Shown: one piece after another, positions 55,701-62,935 of the stretch
How the letters are laid out: every line of letters begins with the position of its first letter
How positions within the stretch are numbered: position 1 is the stretch's first letter
The notes under the pieces: generated by a model
Told to the model about the DNA's origin: nothing
Seen by the model: only the letters and a program-made list of their open reading frames with translations
Database searches by the model: none
Made by a program: the position numbers and the translations under genes
Assembly (NCBI GenBank): GCA_019055375.1
Contig: JAHQIW010001244.1
Span: forward strand, 434,001-498,000
Reading direction: 5' to 3'
Source of the DNA: Parelaphostrongylus tenuis
Taxonomy: Eukaryota > Nematoda > Chromadorea > Rhabditida > Metastrongylidae
Length of the DNA: 64,000 nt

Positions 55701-58700
55701 AACTATCAGATACTACTAAATCTCGAAAAGGTTCGCCTGATCTCAAAACTGCCAATAGCACGATTGAAGTCGGACTTTATTCTGGTGGTGTTTTGTGAAA
55801 TATCACATATCTCTTTATCTATTCAATGTATTGTTGGAATCTTCTAAGTAATTCTCATAACAATTCCTTGCACCAAAATCTTATGTGAATTCTGTGTAAA
55901 AACAGGCTCAGTTTCAAAGTAATCAACTCTAGAAATTCTTGGGGTTAGACGTTTTTCGTTTCTGATTTTGCTTTCGTTTTTCTCAACTGCTTTTCTGCTA
56001 ATCTCTAGGTACTCGGTTGCAAAAGCTCCCTTATCGTGGGGAAACATTTAATTTGAAAATCAAGGGGTTAAATACAGTCTGTCATCATGTAGACTGCTGA
56101 AAACATGTGTTTGTGTGCTTCTCAGGCTGATCTTCCTTTGAGGTTTTCTCCAACATCTTCCTAGAAATTTTTTCTCGGCTGTTTATTTGAAATCAGAACT
56201 AGTCATAGAGCTGATTTCTAGAACAGATAGATTGAATTAGTTTCATTTATTTACTTAAAAGGACTAAATTTTCATGATAAGGTTTTGACGAGTCTTTGGA
56301 CTTTTTCTCGTATAAGAAGACCTTTTGTTTATTAGATAGAGCTCCAGCCTTCACCTACTCAATTGTTCTTCAGGTTCTCTCTGTCCCATTAACAAAGCTG
56401 TCGTTATTGAACAACGTGACGACACCACCCTAACTCTGGTCGAGGGTTCATCCTGCGCATACATAGGCTATCTATCATTGCGATTCAATCCGGATAAAGG
56501 GCCACCAGCTGTCCCACATCAACAACACTATGCTCTTCAGGTTGCTGCTCTCAAGATATAAAAAGTCTCTATCTATGTGTTGGATAGTTTCATCAAAATC
56601 ATACTATTGAAGGTAACAGAAGAGGCTTCGCCGGTGATTGATCGTTGTCACATAAACTCGACGTCTTCCGTTGGAGCTGCTGTTTGTGTAAAAAGAACGG
56701 CAGCTAATCCAAAGGTATAGTTTTCTGTTTTATGATCCTCCTCGAAAAAATCCGTATTTTATGATTATCGTTTGCATAAGAATCGTTTAGGTAAGACACT
56801 GCTCAATCACTGACTGTGAAAATGTCGGAATTTATATCACAGATGGAGCGCAGGTATGTTTTCCAAGGTTCTTTTTAGCGAAAATATCTTGTTTGTAAGT
56901 ATTGTGTTACTTTAATAATAGCTGTGATCGTAAATAGGAATTTCATGATATGCATTTAAGGGTCAGTTTGAAGACTGCGAAATAGCCCGGAATTCGTTGG
57001 CCGGTGTATGGGTGAAAAACCAAGCGAATCCGTTCTTTAGGCGATGCCACATCCATCACGGCAAAGACGTTGGAGTGTTCACTTTTGAGTAAGTTCTCTG
57101 TGTCCGAGATTTTTGTGCTTCTACCTTATTTGAGAAAAAGCCACTCTAATTTCCAGATACGGTATGGGCTATTTCGAGAAGTGTAATATTCACTCGAACC
57201 GGATTTCGGGCATCGAAGTTAAAAACAACGCAAATCCTACCGTAGTTCGATGTGAAGTTCATCATGGACTGACGGGTGGTATCTACATTCATGAGAAAGG
57301 TGAGTGTCGTAGATCATTCTAGAGTTAATAAAAAGATGAAGATGTGGTTCAAGGCATAACTTAGCTAATGAACTATACGAATTTTTTATTTTCTACTGTT
57401 TAACAGTATATAATAATCTAATTGTACGTCTGAGATTGTTGAGTGATATGTGATCAACTCTTCGAAAATTAGATTGTTTTTTGAAGAGTCTTGAGCTGGA
57501 AGGGATCGAACATTCCAGATATCTCTGTTTCTTCTTATTTGGTAGGTTTCATACTTTAATCAGTAGGCAGAGGAGATGGATGGGATACGAGAGTACCTTA
57601 TGCACTAGCCCAGAAAAACACAGTTAACATGTTCGAGTCCCATCGATTTCAGCGTGAATGTGCCTGAAAATATGCTTTGTATAAAAGATGGATGAGATAC
57701 TTTTGGCGCAATTTTGGGGTTTAGAGAATAATGAAATGATTTGATCGTACGTGAAAAGTGGTTGAATAGTTGGGCCGTTTTATTGTGGAAAATAACAAAA
57801 CTGGTCCACAAAAGCTCTACTTTCAATATAGTCTAAGAGACTGTTTTGAACCTCTTCGGTTTAGTATATCAGTGGTTCACGCTCTACACTTCATATTGGT
57901 GACTTCTTCGTTTTTTATTTAGTTTATGCTGCGCGCATCTATCGTGATGATCAACATGACACACCAATGACCAGTATCTTTAATCTTTATGCTATATTTC
58001 CATATCTAATTTCTGGAAGCGGTGGTTAAGTGCTTAGTGATGTTCGGTGTGAAGTTGATCCCCTTCCCTTAAACACTTTCTGGCATTTAATCGGCAAATG
58101 CTTCAACTTGACGCGACTATCTTCAAGAATGGAAAGAGAACTTCGCGAGCAATGTTCTACTACGTTCATGAAAAAGACAAAATCATCAAGCAAGGGATTA
58201 ATGCGAGAAGATGAATCGAATTTAGAAGATTAAAACCCGCTCAGTAAAGTTGTTCTACGAGTCGTGTAAACTGGTATAAAGTAAACTAGTTTCAATTTTT
58301 TGGGTTTTGAAGGCTGAGCCAAAAGTTTCATCAAGCTTTCTACTTTGTGGTCATATGAAGGGCAAATGGTTTACAGGTCGTGGAAGATTCATGGAAAATC
58401 GTATATATTCTAATGCTTTCGCTGGCATTTGGATTACGGGAAGCTCGGACCCCACTATACGGAAAAATGAGATCTATGCCGGTCAACAGGGAGGAGTGTA
58501 CATCTTTGGCGATGGTAAACTAGTTGAATATTCCTTTGTCTTCTGTCACATGCTTCTCATTCAACAAGATCACTTCCTTAGGTCGAGGTCTGATAGAACA
58601 GAACAACATATATGGTAATGCATTGGCTGGTATTCAAATCCGAACATGCAGCGATCCAATTGTTCGTCTTAACAAGATCCATGATGGATTACACGGTGGA

Positions 58701-61700
58701 ATTTATGTGGTCGGTTTTTCTTATTCACGATTCAGACCATTTCCGGATCCGATTAATTGTTATTTATCTTTTACAGCATGAAAAAGGAAAGGGCCTAATT
58801 GAGGAGAATGAGGTCTATGGTAACACCCTTGCCGGTATTTGGGTGACAACAGGATCCTCTCCTATCTTGAGGAAAAACAGAATCCATTCTGGAAAGCAGG
58901 TATCACGGTTATTTCTCGTTCTTTTCGGCGTCTATTGAAAATTGAATGAGTATCTATTGTGTAGGTTGGTGTATATTTCTATGACAATGGACATGGGCTA
59001 TTGGAAGAGAACGACATATTCAACCATCTCTATTCGGGTGTTCAAATTCGGTAAGTTTGATGTGAAGTTGAGTATTTGAAATGTCCATTTGCAATCTCCT
59101 ACAATTTTAGAACTGGTTCAAACCCAAAGATTACGCGAAATCGTATATGGGGTGGTCAAAATGGTGGTGTTTTGGTCTACAATGGTGGATTGGGAATGTT
59201 AGAAGGTAATTTTTACTTTGGTTGTGATCGGTTCTGTGACAAAGACCTTGCAAATTGCAGATAACGAAATTTTTGATAATGCCATGGCAGGCGTTTGGAT
59301 CAAAACCGACAGTCACCCAACTCTACGTAGAAACAAAATCTATGACGGACGTGATGGAGGAGTCTGTATATTCAACAACGGACGGGGTACGATCCCGAAT
59401 TGTTTTGAATCCACGTTTTTGTTAGATGTTATCTTGGATATACATCATGCTTCTTTCAAAACATACGTTTAGGTCTTCTTGAAGACAACGATATCTACCG
59501 TAATGCGCAAGCTGGAGTCCTTATTTCTACAGAGTCGAATCCAACTCTACGACGAAATCGTATTTTTGAGGGAAAAGCTGCAGGAGTTGAGATAACAAAT
59601 GGTGCCTCTGCTACGCTGGAGGCAAATCAACTATTCCACAATAAGTTTGGAGGTTGGTCTTTTCTTGTGCCATAACTGTACCAAGTTTTCCTTCTAATGC
59701 GTGAGCGACAACGTGAGTTAATTTCTACTCATATTTAGTAGGGGCGACGTTAGATCAGTTGGTGCGAATTATTTTCTGCTCCTTCATTGAAAGGATTTAT
59801 TCTGCCCAATTGATTATTCTAATTTTTTTGTATCCATGTGTTGAAACGATTTGAAAATATAAACGAATATTCAGTCGATAGCTTATTCAATACGGTAACT
59901 GCGTTGTACTAGATATCGGTCAAGAACAGCCGTACTTTGTGGTTTATAAAGGACCTTTTAATGTGATTGTTAGTGAAGTTATTGTTATCAAGGAGTGTAG
60001 TGAGAAAATATCTTGAAGGGGCACAAAATCGGAGCGTATCGACCCCATCATGCTCAAGTAAACTTGTTATACAACCTATAATTTCCAAAACTAAAGCATC
60101 TGCATACCGTTTACACTTTCACTTTCTGCTTCACTTTGCGAGCTTATCGGAACTCGAACAATTTGTTGACCCCGACTCTGTCATGTTTACCATTGAAAGA
60201 CACGAACTCTCGAGTGCTTGAAGATCAGTTCCTACTAGCGATCCTACTCTTACTCAAATCTGTTGGTCCTTTCTGTAACTCTCCTTAAAACTGTCATGGA
60301 TGATCTAAGCGTATCGCGCAATCTTTTTCTGAGTCGTCATCATATATACTACGCAGTTACTAGCACTGATGCCTTGTAACTGATTTGTTTCCTCGCATTC
60401 ATTGTCCGCAAGAGTCTTCGAACAGTTTGTGCTTTGTTTCGGCCGCTGTTTGTGGCTTTCGTCTTTTTTATGGATGCCGTAAAATGCTGGTCGAGCCGAT
60501 TCTCCTTGCAATCATAGGCATAACCTATCCAAGGCGGTCTCAAACGGAGATCTTAGAGGGACTGCGTTACCTGATGAACTGCGCCAGTATCACTCCGCTG
60601 TCTCTTCGCCTCTCTAACGCTCACTTATTTCCAGCATTCGTGCAAAATCATGTTATTTAACTATCGAGCTTTGATTCTTTTTGACCTCATCACCATCATG
60701 GTATTCGTCGTTCTCTTGATCCTGTTCACAATCTTCTAGCTGCTCGACGAGGATCACGAAATATTTCTTACACTCTCCCCCCCCCCCCCCCCCCCCCTGT
60801 TTTCCGTGTCTTCACTGTCTATTCCCTGGTATCAAGCAGATGTCGATCGTGAACAAAGTTGATTCCAACACTTGCTCATGGCGATTATAATCAGTTTTTG
60901 GTCAGTAGCTGAATATTCATTCCTTCCTTCTCTTTGATGTATATAATATTTAGGGATCACGGATTGTGCCCACTATTTATGATGAACGGTATCACCGAAA
61001 GCTGACAATCGTATGATTGTGTCGTGGGCGAACTATTCACTTTCACTTTACTTTATCACTTTATTTAGTCCGTCATCACAGCATCTTTTTTTCTTTTTCA
61101 CTGTACGCATCCCACTACTTTTAGCATTTAACTCGTTTTTTCGTCTTCTTCTTAAACGGCGTAGAATACTGGTTGAGCGAATCTCCTTGAAATCTCGACG
61201 ATAGCCTTGCTGTGGCGTTCCATATAACGTTGTTTGCTGTGGTGTTCCATAGGACGTTGTTGTTGGCTGCCGGAGAGAATTGGGTGGAGCTCGGCTCCAC
61301 GCGCGCTGTGACCAACACCACAGCAGTTCGGCCTCGGCGCTCCGGACGAACTGCTATGCGTTGCACCTATTGGAGTTTGATTGGAGATATTCTAGGAATA
61401 TGGAGAGTAATATAGTCAGTGGAATAACCTGATATTTCTCGTAGAGTATGAAAAGCAGACACTAGTTGAGGATTATATGGAAATGCGAATTGTAGGGAAA
61501 ATAATAAAATAAAACTGTCCAATCCAAATGCTTGAAGAAGCGTGAATGCTTTATAGTCGCTGTGACTTAAATTCAATTCATAACTGGTTCAGTGAAAGAT
61601 AAGGCGTTCATGTGAATGTGGTTGTTATGCTGAGTAGTTGTAACATGATTTTTAGGATTATGTCTTGCCACCGATGTGAAGCCGGTGCTTCGTGACAACA

Positions 61701-61962
61701 AAATTTATGACAATCATAATGCAGTAGAACGTGCTGTTGGACGAGGTCAATGTCTATTCAAAATCAGCAGTTGCACATCATTTCCTATGCACGATTTCTA
61801 CCGGTAGGTATATCAATCCTCTTTCTTACTATCACGTTTGATTCGCATTTGTTTCTCTTGCAGTTGTGTTAGCTGCAATACCACTGACCGAAATGCGATC
61901 TGCATTAACTGTATTAAGAACTGTCATCGAGGACATACAGTCGAGTTCGTCCGACACGATCG
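43370..61962 (+). CDS. dre-1: F-box only protein 11 orthologue (DRE-1/FBXO11), 20 exons, 3' end beyond window
   Basis: Substrate-recognition subunit of an SCF (Skp1-Cullin1-F-box) ubiquitin ligase. In C. elegans DRE-1 controls developmental timing and targets BLMP-1; human FBXO11 targets BCL6 (known for the family, not seen here). Exons: 43370-43724, 46463-46544, 47005-47093, 48099-48231, 48677-48774, 49184-49290, 56374-56540, 56613-56714, 56791-56853, 56961-57088, 57157-57299, 58377-58514, 58582-58709, 58777-58899, 58965-59050, 59111-59205, 59261-59386, 59473-59652, 61656-61803, 61864-61962. Every junction keeps phase; the total is 2,590 nt and 862 whole codons without a stop. Residues (counted from exon 43370): 1-117 Q/G-rich, about 130-178 F-box, 179-345 linker and start of the helix, 345-810 PbH1 repeats, 831-863 start of a UBR-box zinc finger. 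The chain aligns end to end with human FBXO11 from the F-box on, with no exon missing. The true start is uncertain (see 24418-24662 and 43370-43724). The terminal exon is not in the window. Confidence 0.96.
43803..43870 (-). repeat. SINE-2 tRNA-like head next to the tandem array
   Basis: TGAGATGTATGCAAAACTTT, GACGGAGTTGAACCCGCGTC (B-box on the - strand) and TCACCCTTTCCGAGGAC (anticodon arm) in the SINE-2 order. The A-box half is replaced by the array. Confidence 0.75.
43846..44530. repeat. Higher-order tandem array of CTCACCCTTNCCGAGGACTC-like units
   Basis: Short monomers of about 25-32 bp (GTCTCACCCTTACCGAGGAC and variants) make up the array. A higher-order unit of 158-159 bp repeats at 43999, 44157 and 44316, each starting CTCATCT.AC..ATTCCGGGGC. 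Because 159 is divisible by three, a 190-codon open frame (44023-44595) arises by chance. Confidence 0.9.
44995..45238. repeat. TTAA-ended MITE-2 copy
   Basis: TTAACCTCTTCGAGACCGTG and CTCGGCCTCTGCACTGG on the left; GGAGGCCGTGTGTACTTATT and CTCGAAAGTG on the right. TCTGCATCTCTAAC faces GTTAGAGATGCAGA: arms of an imperfect hairpin of about 240 bp. Confidence 0.75.
46463..46544 (+). CDS. dre-1: FBXO11 exon: start of F-box (LPDEIILK)
   Basis: The acceptor TACTATTTGTAG ends at 46462 and the donor TTAAG|GTTTGT follows 46544. The one-base entry matches the two-base exit of the preceding exon (AG+C = Ser). It encodes [19 protein letters not shown] and then LPDEIILK, the first helix of the F-box that contacts Skp1. 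It ends in phase 0. Confidence 0.95.
46600..46800 (+). repeat. MITE-1 copy in FBXO11 F-box intron
   Basis: TAACCCTCTGAGG at the left end, then GGCGGCGTCGTGCCG, GTGTCTGGCTGTGTGCCTGC and TTTCCCACGAG. The right end AACTCTAAAGAG is degraded. It lies in the 460 bp intron that splits the F-box. Confidence 0.78.
47005..47093 (+). CDS. dre-1: FBXO11 exon: core of F-box ([13 protein letters not shown]...)
   Basis: The acceptor TTTTTTCTATTTAG ends at 47004 and the donor TTGTG|GTATGT follows 47093. The product reads [20 protein letters not shown] then [10 protein letters not shown], matching the F-box core of human FBXO11 (IFSYLLEQDLCRA..., ..LW). The closing Trp codon is split TG|G with the next exon. 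The segment is only 89 nt. Confidence 0.95.
47465..47560 (-). repeat. SINE-1 tRNA-like head in FBXO11 intron
   Basis: AATTGCAAGAGAGTGTTGTG, GGAGATTGAACCAGCGC (B-box) and GCCTCACTAACCGCTGGG (A-box), all reverse. Confidence 0.65.
47820..47965 (+). repeat. SINE-1 5' part in FBXO11 intron
   Basis: GGGGAGCGGGGTGGTGCAGT, then GGCACAGACCCGTCC and CACCCTCTTGCAAAGTGTCT. The A-box and the SINE-1 junction are visible; the body is lost. Confidence 0.6.
48099..48231 (+). CDS. dre-1: FBXO11 exon: end of F-box and linker (...[10 protein letters not shown])
   Basis: The acceptor GTAGTTTTTTTTAG ends at 48098 and the donor CAATTG|GTAGGT follows 48231. It encodes [20 protein letters not shown] through to [10 protein letters not shown], matching the human segment from KRLYMEVFEY to NPWKESFQQL. 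It ends in phase 0. Confidence 0.96.
48290..48605. repeat. Fold-back MITE filling a FBXO11 intron
   Basis: GAAATTGGTATGTCTTCTTC and GACTGCCGTTTTGGCAACTT, GAGCCGTTTAAC (48317-48387) face GTTTAATCAATT-side words: TTAAACGGCTCTTAGGGAGA, GTCAGTCATCTACTCTG and AAAAGACATACCAATCTC (48511-48578). Arms are about 90-100 bp. It takes up about 315 of the 445 bp intron. Confidence 0.85.
48677..48774 (+). CDS. dre-1: FBXO11 exon: linker between F-box and beta-helix
   Basis: The acceptor TTTATGGTATTTTAG ends at 48676 and the donor TTCA|GTACGT follows 48774. It encodes [20 protein letters not shown] and then [12 protein letters not shown], corresponding to human YKGAHVKPGF... and DTIEDAL. It leaves two bases (CA) for the next exon. 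Confidence 0.94.
48868..48966 (-). repeat. SINE-2 tRNA-like head in FBXO11 intron
   Basis: On the - strand it reads GACCCTGGTGGTATAGTGCA, CACGGGTTCAATACCCACC and TGGGTC. A, B and acceptor parts are present; the anticodon arm AACCC.AGTACG.GGGT is non-standard. Confidence 0.7.
49005..49115 (+). repeat. SINE-2 copy, forward, in FBXO11 intron
   Basis: GGTTGTGCAGTGGGTCGTAC, CACGGGTTTAGCGCCGG and TCTTGTATATTGCTCAACAC, in the order of 37138-37240. It lies 40 bp from the copy on the other strand. Confidence 0.65.
49184..49290 (+). CDS. dre-1: FBXO11 exon: entry into beta-helix (...PVQIVGA)
   Basis: The acceptor CACGTCTTTTCCAG ends at 49183 and the donor GGTGCCA|GTGCGT follows 49290. It encodes [20 protein letters not shown] then [15 protein letters not shown], matching human LIFVHSGIYTDEWIYIESP. 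It exits in phase 1 into the 7.1 kb intron. Confidence 0.95.
50465..50690 (+). repeat. R3 copy, truncated
   Basis: GGTGGTCGAATGCATATTTG, TCAGTGCTGTTATCCTCCCA, GGTACCAATTCAAAAACC and TACCTTTGACCACTGCG in the family order. Confidence 0.65.
51290..51560 (+). repeat. SINE-1 copy
   Basis: CAGGAAGTAAGTTGGCGGTT, CAGACTGCCTTGCAATCAAT, CGAACAGCATTCTGCGAAAT and GGAATCCGGACAGCAG follow the order of 33730-34075. Confidence 0.7.
52225..52745 (-). pseudogene. RTE 3' part, reverse strand
   Basis: On the - strand from 52719 it reads [42 protein letters not shown] and [20 protein letters not shown]. The first words equal the MRFNDNRWT.AVTDWI.RD block of RTE. About the last 100 residues and 3' tail remain. 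Confidence 0.82.
53010..53370 (+). repeat. R4 dimer, unit about 273 bp
   Basis: CATGTTCTGAGCCATTAAGG at 53023 and CATTTTTTGAGCCATCAAGG at 53298 begin two units, each continuing TATAC..GCGCCTGTTTC. The first unit also has CAGTCAAGCTTGTAGCTC and GACTGCTTCTTTATAGACC before the next start. The copy at 32525 shows the same join, so the unit is tandem by nature. Confidence 0.85.
54064..54200 (+). repeat. R3 copy, truncated
   Basis: AAAGGATAAAGCTGTTGGCT, TTGATCAATCCCTGAGGGAT, CTGGTATCAAATTGACC and AGCTGGTGAGCCATTAGCGC. Confidence 0.75.
56374..56540 (+). CDS. dre-1: FBXO11 exon: beta-helix, first turns
   Basis: The acceptor CAATTGTTCTTCAG ends at 56373 and the exon ends CTTCAG before GTTGCT. It enters by completing A|GT = Ser. 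It encodes [20 protein letters not shown] then [16 protein letters not shown], matching the human strands around VIIENTRDSTFVFMEGSED and YVGYMTIRFNPDD. It ends in phase 0. Confidence 0.95.
56613..56714 (+). CDS. dre-1: FBXO11 exon: beta-helix ([15 protein letters not shown]...)
   Basis: The acceptor used is CTATTGAAG ending at 56612, which lacks the usual pyrimidine before AG. It is chosen because it gives [13 protein letters not shown], collinear with human ITVNCSPIIDHC. A CAG six bases further on would drop two or three residues and change phase. The exon ends AATCCAAAG before GTATAG. It encodes a full PbH1 turn ending [15 protein letters not shown]. Confidence 0.9.
56791..56853 (+). CDS. 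dre-1: FBXO11 exon: beta-helix ([18 protein letters not shown]...)
   Basis: The acceptor GAATCGTTTAG ends at 56790 and the donor GCGCAG|GTATGT follows 56853. It has 21 codons in phase 0, reading [20 protein letters not shown] and Gln, nearly identical to human [20 protein letters not shown]. Confidence 0.96.
56961..57088 (+). CDS. dre-1: FBXO11 exon: beta-helix ([18 protein letters not shown]...)
   Basis: The acceptor GCATTTAAG ends at 56960 and the donor TTTTGA|GTAAGT follows 57088. It encodes two PbH1 turns, [20 protein letters not shown] and the [13 protein letters not shown] strand, matching human HIHHGRDVGVFTF. It leaves two bases. Confidence 0.95.
57157..57299 (+). CDS. dre-1: FBXO11 exon: beta-helix ([20 protein letters not shown]...)
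   Basis: The acceptor CTAATTTCCAG ends at 57156 and the donor GAAAG|GTGAGT follows 57299. It encodes [34 protein letters not shown] and GGIYIHEK, all near-identical to human FBXO11. It exits in phase 1. Confidence 0.96.
57300..58376. other. FBXO11 intron, 1.1 kb, with SINE-1
   Basis: A phase-1 intron between beta-helix exons. 58018-58270 is a SINE-1 copy; the rest is unassigned AT-rich sequence. Confidence 0.85.
58018..58270 (+). repeat. SINE-1 copy in FBXO11 intron
   Basis: GCGGTGGTTAAGTGCTTAGT (A-box-like), GAAGTTGATCCCC (B-box-like), CAAGAATGGAAAGAGAACTT, TTCTACTACGTTCATGAAAA, GACAAAATCATCAAGC and GAAGATGAATCGAAT in SINE-1 order. Confidence 0.7.
58377..58514 (+). CDS. dre-1: FBXO11 exon: beta-helix ([20 protein letters not shown]...)
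   Basis: The acceptor GGTTTACAG ends at 58376 and the donor GATG|GTAAAC follows 58514. It encodes [37 protein letters not shown] and VYIFGDG. It exits in phase 1. Confidence 0.96.
58582..58709 (+). CDS. dre-1: FBXO11 exon: beta-helix ([20 protein letters not shown]...)
   Basis: The acceptor CACTTCCTTAG ends at 58581. The donor TATGTG|GTCGGT is weak but required for the frame and homology. It encodes [20 protein letters not shown] and [12 protein letters not shown], matching human GIYV before HEKG. Confidence 0.95.
58777..58899 (+). CDS. dre-1: FBXO11 exon: beta-helix ([20 protein letters not shown]...)
   Basis: The acceptor TATCTTTTACAG ends at 58776 and the exon ends AAGCAG before GTATCA at 58899. 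It has 41 codons in phase 0, reading [20 protein letters not shown] and RIHSGKQ. Confidence 0.96.
58965..59050 (+). CDS. dre-1: FBXO11 exon: beta-helix ([20 protein letters not shown]...)
   Basis: The acceptor TATTGTGTAG ends at 58964 and the donor ATTCG|GTAAGT follows 59050. It encodes [20 protein letters not shown] and HLYSGVQI, matching human [11 protein letters not shown]. It leaves two bases (CG). Confidence 0.96.
59111..59205 (+). CDS. dre-1: FBXO11 exon: beta-helix ([20 protein letters not shown]...)
   Basis: The acceptor TACAATTTTAG ends at 59110 and the donor AGAAG|GTAATT follows 59205. It encodes [20 protein letters not shown] and [11 protein letters not shown]. It exits in phase 1. 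Confidence 0.96.
59261..59386 (+). CDS. dre-1: FBXO11 exon: beta-helix ([20 protein letters not shown]...)
   Basis: The acceptor GCAAATTGCAG ends at 59260 and the donor GACGGG|GTACGA follows 59386. It encodes [20 protein letters not shown] and [12 protein letters not shown], near-identical to human FBXO11. It exits in phase 1. Confidence 0.96.
59473..59652 (+). CDS. dre-1: FBXO11 exon: beta-helix, last full turns
   Basis: The acceptor ACATACGTTTAG ends at 59472 and the donor TTTGGAG|GTTGGT follows 59652. It encodes [40 protein letters not shown] and NQLFHNKFG. It exits in phase 1 into a 2.0 kb intron. Confidence 0.96.
60360..60560 (-). repeat. SINE-1 body, reverse
   Basis: TCCGCAAGAGTCTTCGAACA, CGTCTTTTTTATGGATGCCG, TAAAATGCTGGTCGAGCCGA and TTCTCCTTGCAATC are complements of the SINE-1 body. 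Confidence 0.7.
60777..60797. repeat. Poly-C run of 21
   Basis: 21 consecutive C within the intron; such runs are prone to length error and slippage. Confidence 0.9.
61140..61215 (-). repeat. SINE-1 body fragment, reverse
   Basis: CGTAGAATACTGGTTGAGCG, AATCTCCTTGAAATC and CGATAGCCTTGCTGTGGCG, as in 36480-36550. Confidence 0.6.
61656..61803 (+). CDS. dre-1: FBXO11 exon: cap of beta-helix (...[20 protein letters not shown])
   Basis: The acceptor ATGATTTTTAG ends at 61655 and the donor TACCG|GTAGGT follows 61803. It encodes [38 protein letters not shown] and SFPMHDFY, matching human [20 protein letters not shown]. It leaves two bases (CG). Confidence 0.96.
61864..61962 (+). CDS. dre-1: FBXO11 exon: first half of UBR-type zinc finger
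   Basis: The acceptor TTTCTCTTGCAG ends at 61863 and the donor GATCG|GTAAGA follows 61962. It encodes [20 protein letters not shown] and [12 protein letters not shown], with the Cys/His spacing of the UBR box. The family continues with an FFCDCGAGT-like stretch. No exon with that start is found up to 64000, so the gene is cut by the window edge. Confidence 0.95.
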
Positions 61963-62199
61963 GTAAGAGCTACTGTTTTGATAATAGGTTTTTCTATGAT
62001 TTAGAACATGCCACAAGACTTATAGCTAAAATATATTCGCCTAACGTTTCGGCATCTTCATCTTCTCCGGAGTCGATGACCCAGTCGTTTGTCTTTGTTG
62101 TGGAGTTCATTCTCGTTGTCGTTCAGTGTGCTACTGTTTTCTTTTCCTCCTGTTTGGTTTAGGCACAAGGGTTTGGAGTAAAAGTGAATCTTGAGGTGG

Positions 62200-62475
62200 T
62201 ATATCAATAGTCAGGACGGTAAGCAAGGCACTGGTCGGATCACCTCCAGTCTCTTGCAAACAGTCAACGAGCATTCAAGCTCGGCTATCTCTTGGATTGT
62301 GAGAAGAGTCGTCTCCACCAGTATTCTGCTTCATTTATGCAGAAGAAGAAATCCTCAAGCAGGCGGATGAAGCAACACATGAAATATTCGGAGACCTTTG
62401 TCAAGAATGAGTGCGAAAAAACGACCAAATGTAAGGATTTCTGATATCCACAGTAAATTGTGGTGACAGGTCATG
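62200..62475 (+). repeat. SINE-1 copy downstream of the last FBXO11 exon seen
   Basis: GGTAAGCAAGGCACTGGTCG, CAGTCTCTTGCAAACAGTCA, ACGAGCATTCAAGCTCGGC, GAGAAGAGTCGTCTCCACCA, CCTCAAGCAGGCGGATGAAG, TATTCGGAGACCTTTGTCAA and CCACAGTAAATTGTGGTGAC; about 80% similar by eye to 33730-34075. Confidence 0.78.
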
Positions 62476-62499
62476 TAAAATTATCAAATAATCTTTAGA

Positions 62500-62578
62500 T
62501 ATGTACATATGTGCCACGTGCATATATTTATATATATATATATATTTATATATATACACATATATATATCCACATATG

Positions 62579-62621
<43 letters not shown>

Positions 62622-62734
62622 CGTTCACATATATGCATATAGCTAGCGTAGATGTATGTACATATATACCATATGTATACTTATATGTACAGCATACGTG
62701 TATGTATATGTATGTTTAGGTGTAAACATGTATA

Positions 62735-62769
<35 letters not shown>

Positions 62770-62935
62770 GTATATATATGTATATATGTACATATATATT
62801 GATATACATATATATATATACTATGTGTATACATGTACCATACATATGTGCGTGTATGTGTGCAAATGCATGTGTATGTATATATGCTGATGTGTATACA
62901 GGTGCATGCACATACATATGCTTTTGGTTATGGTT
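62500..62935. repeat. TA/CATATG/GTATA microsatellite block
   Basis: About 430 bp of ATATAT, CATATA and GTATGTATA units; ORFs on both strands are Tyr/Ile-rich artefacts. Confidence 0.95.

Larger units (their letters stand above)
49291..56373. other. FBXO11 intron, 7.1 kb
   Basis: A phase-1 intron. Contents: an open segment near 49998-50230, R3 (50465), a SINE-1 (51290), an RTE fragment (52225), an R4 dimer (53010), R3 (54064) and fold-back family words at 54960-55600 (GAGAGATTTCAACTGC, GCTACAGTGTTCTAAGAAGG). The remainder is unassigned AT-rich sequence. Confidence 0.8.
59653..61655. other. FBXO11 intron, 2.0 kb
   Basis: A phase-1 intron. It contains reverse SINE-1 copies at 60360-60560 and 61140-61215 and a 21-base C run. 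The rest is unassigned. Confidence 0.85.

Noticed and set aside
61988..62040. FBXO11 UBR continuation reading RFFYDLEHATRL directly after the exon at 61962
   Set aside because: It would need a 25-base intron and lacks the Cys residues of FFCDCG; a chance match.
61985..62165. Penelope-like element end (CGCCTAACGTTTCGGCATCT and TCTTCTCCGGAGTCGATGAC)
   Set aside because: The words resemble ends I associate with such elements, as does 41810-41870, but no reverse-transcriptase or GIY-YIG motif is visible.
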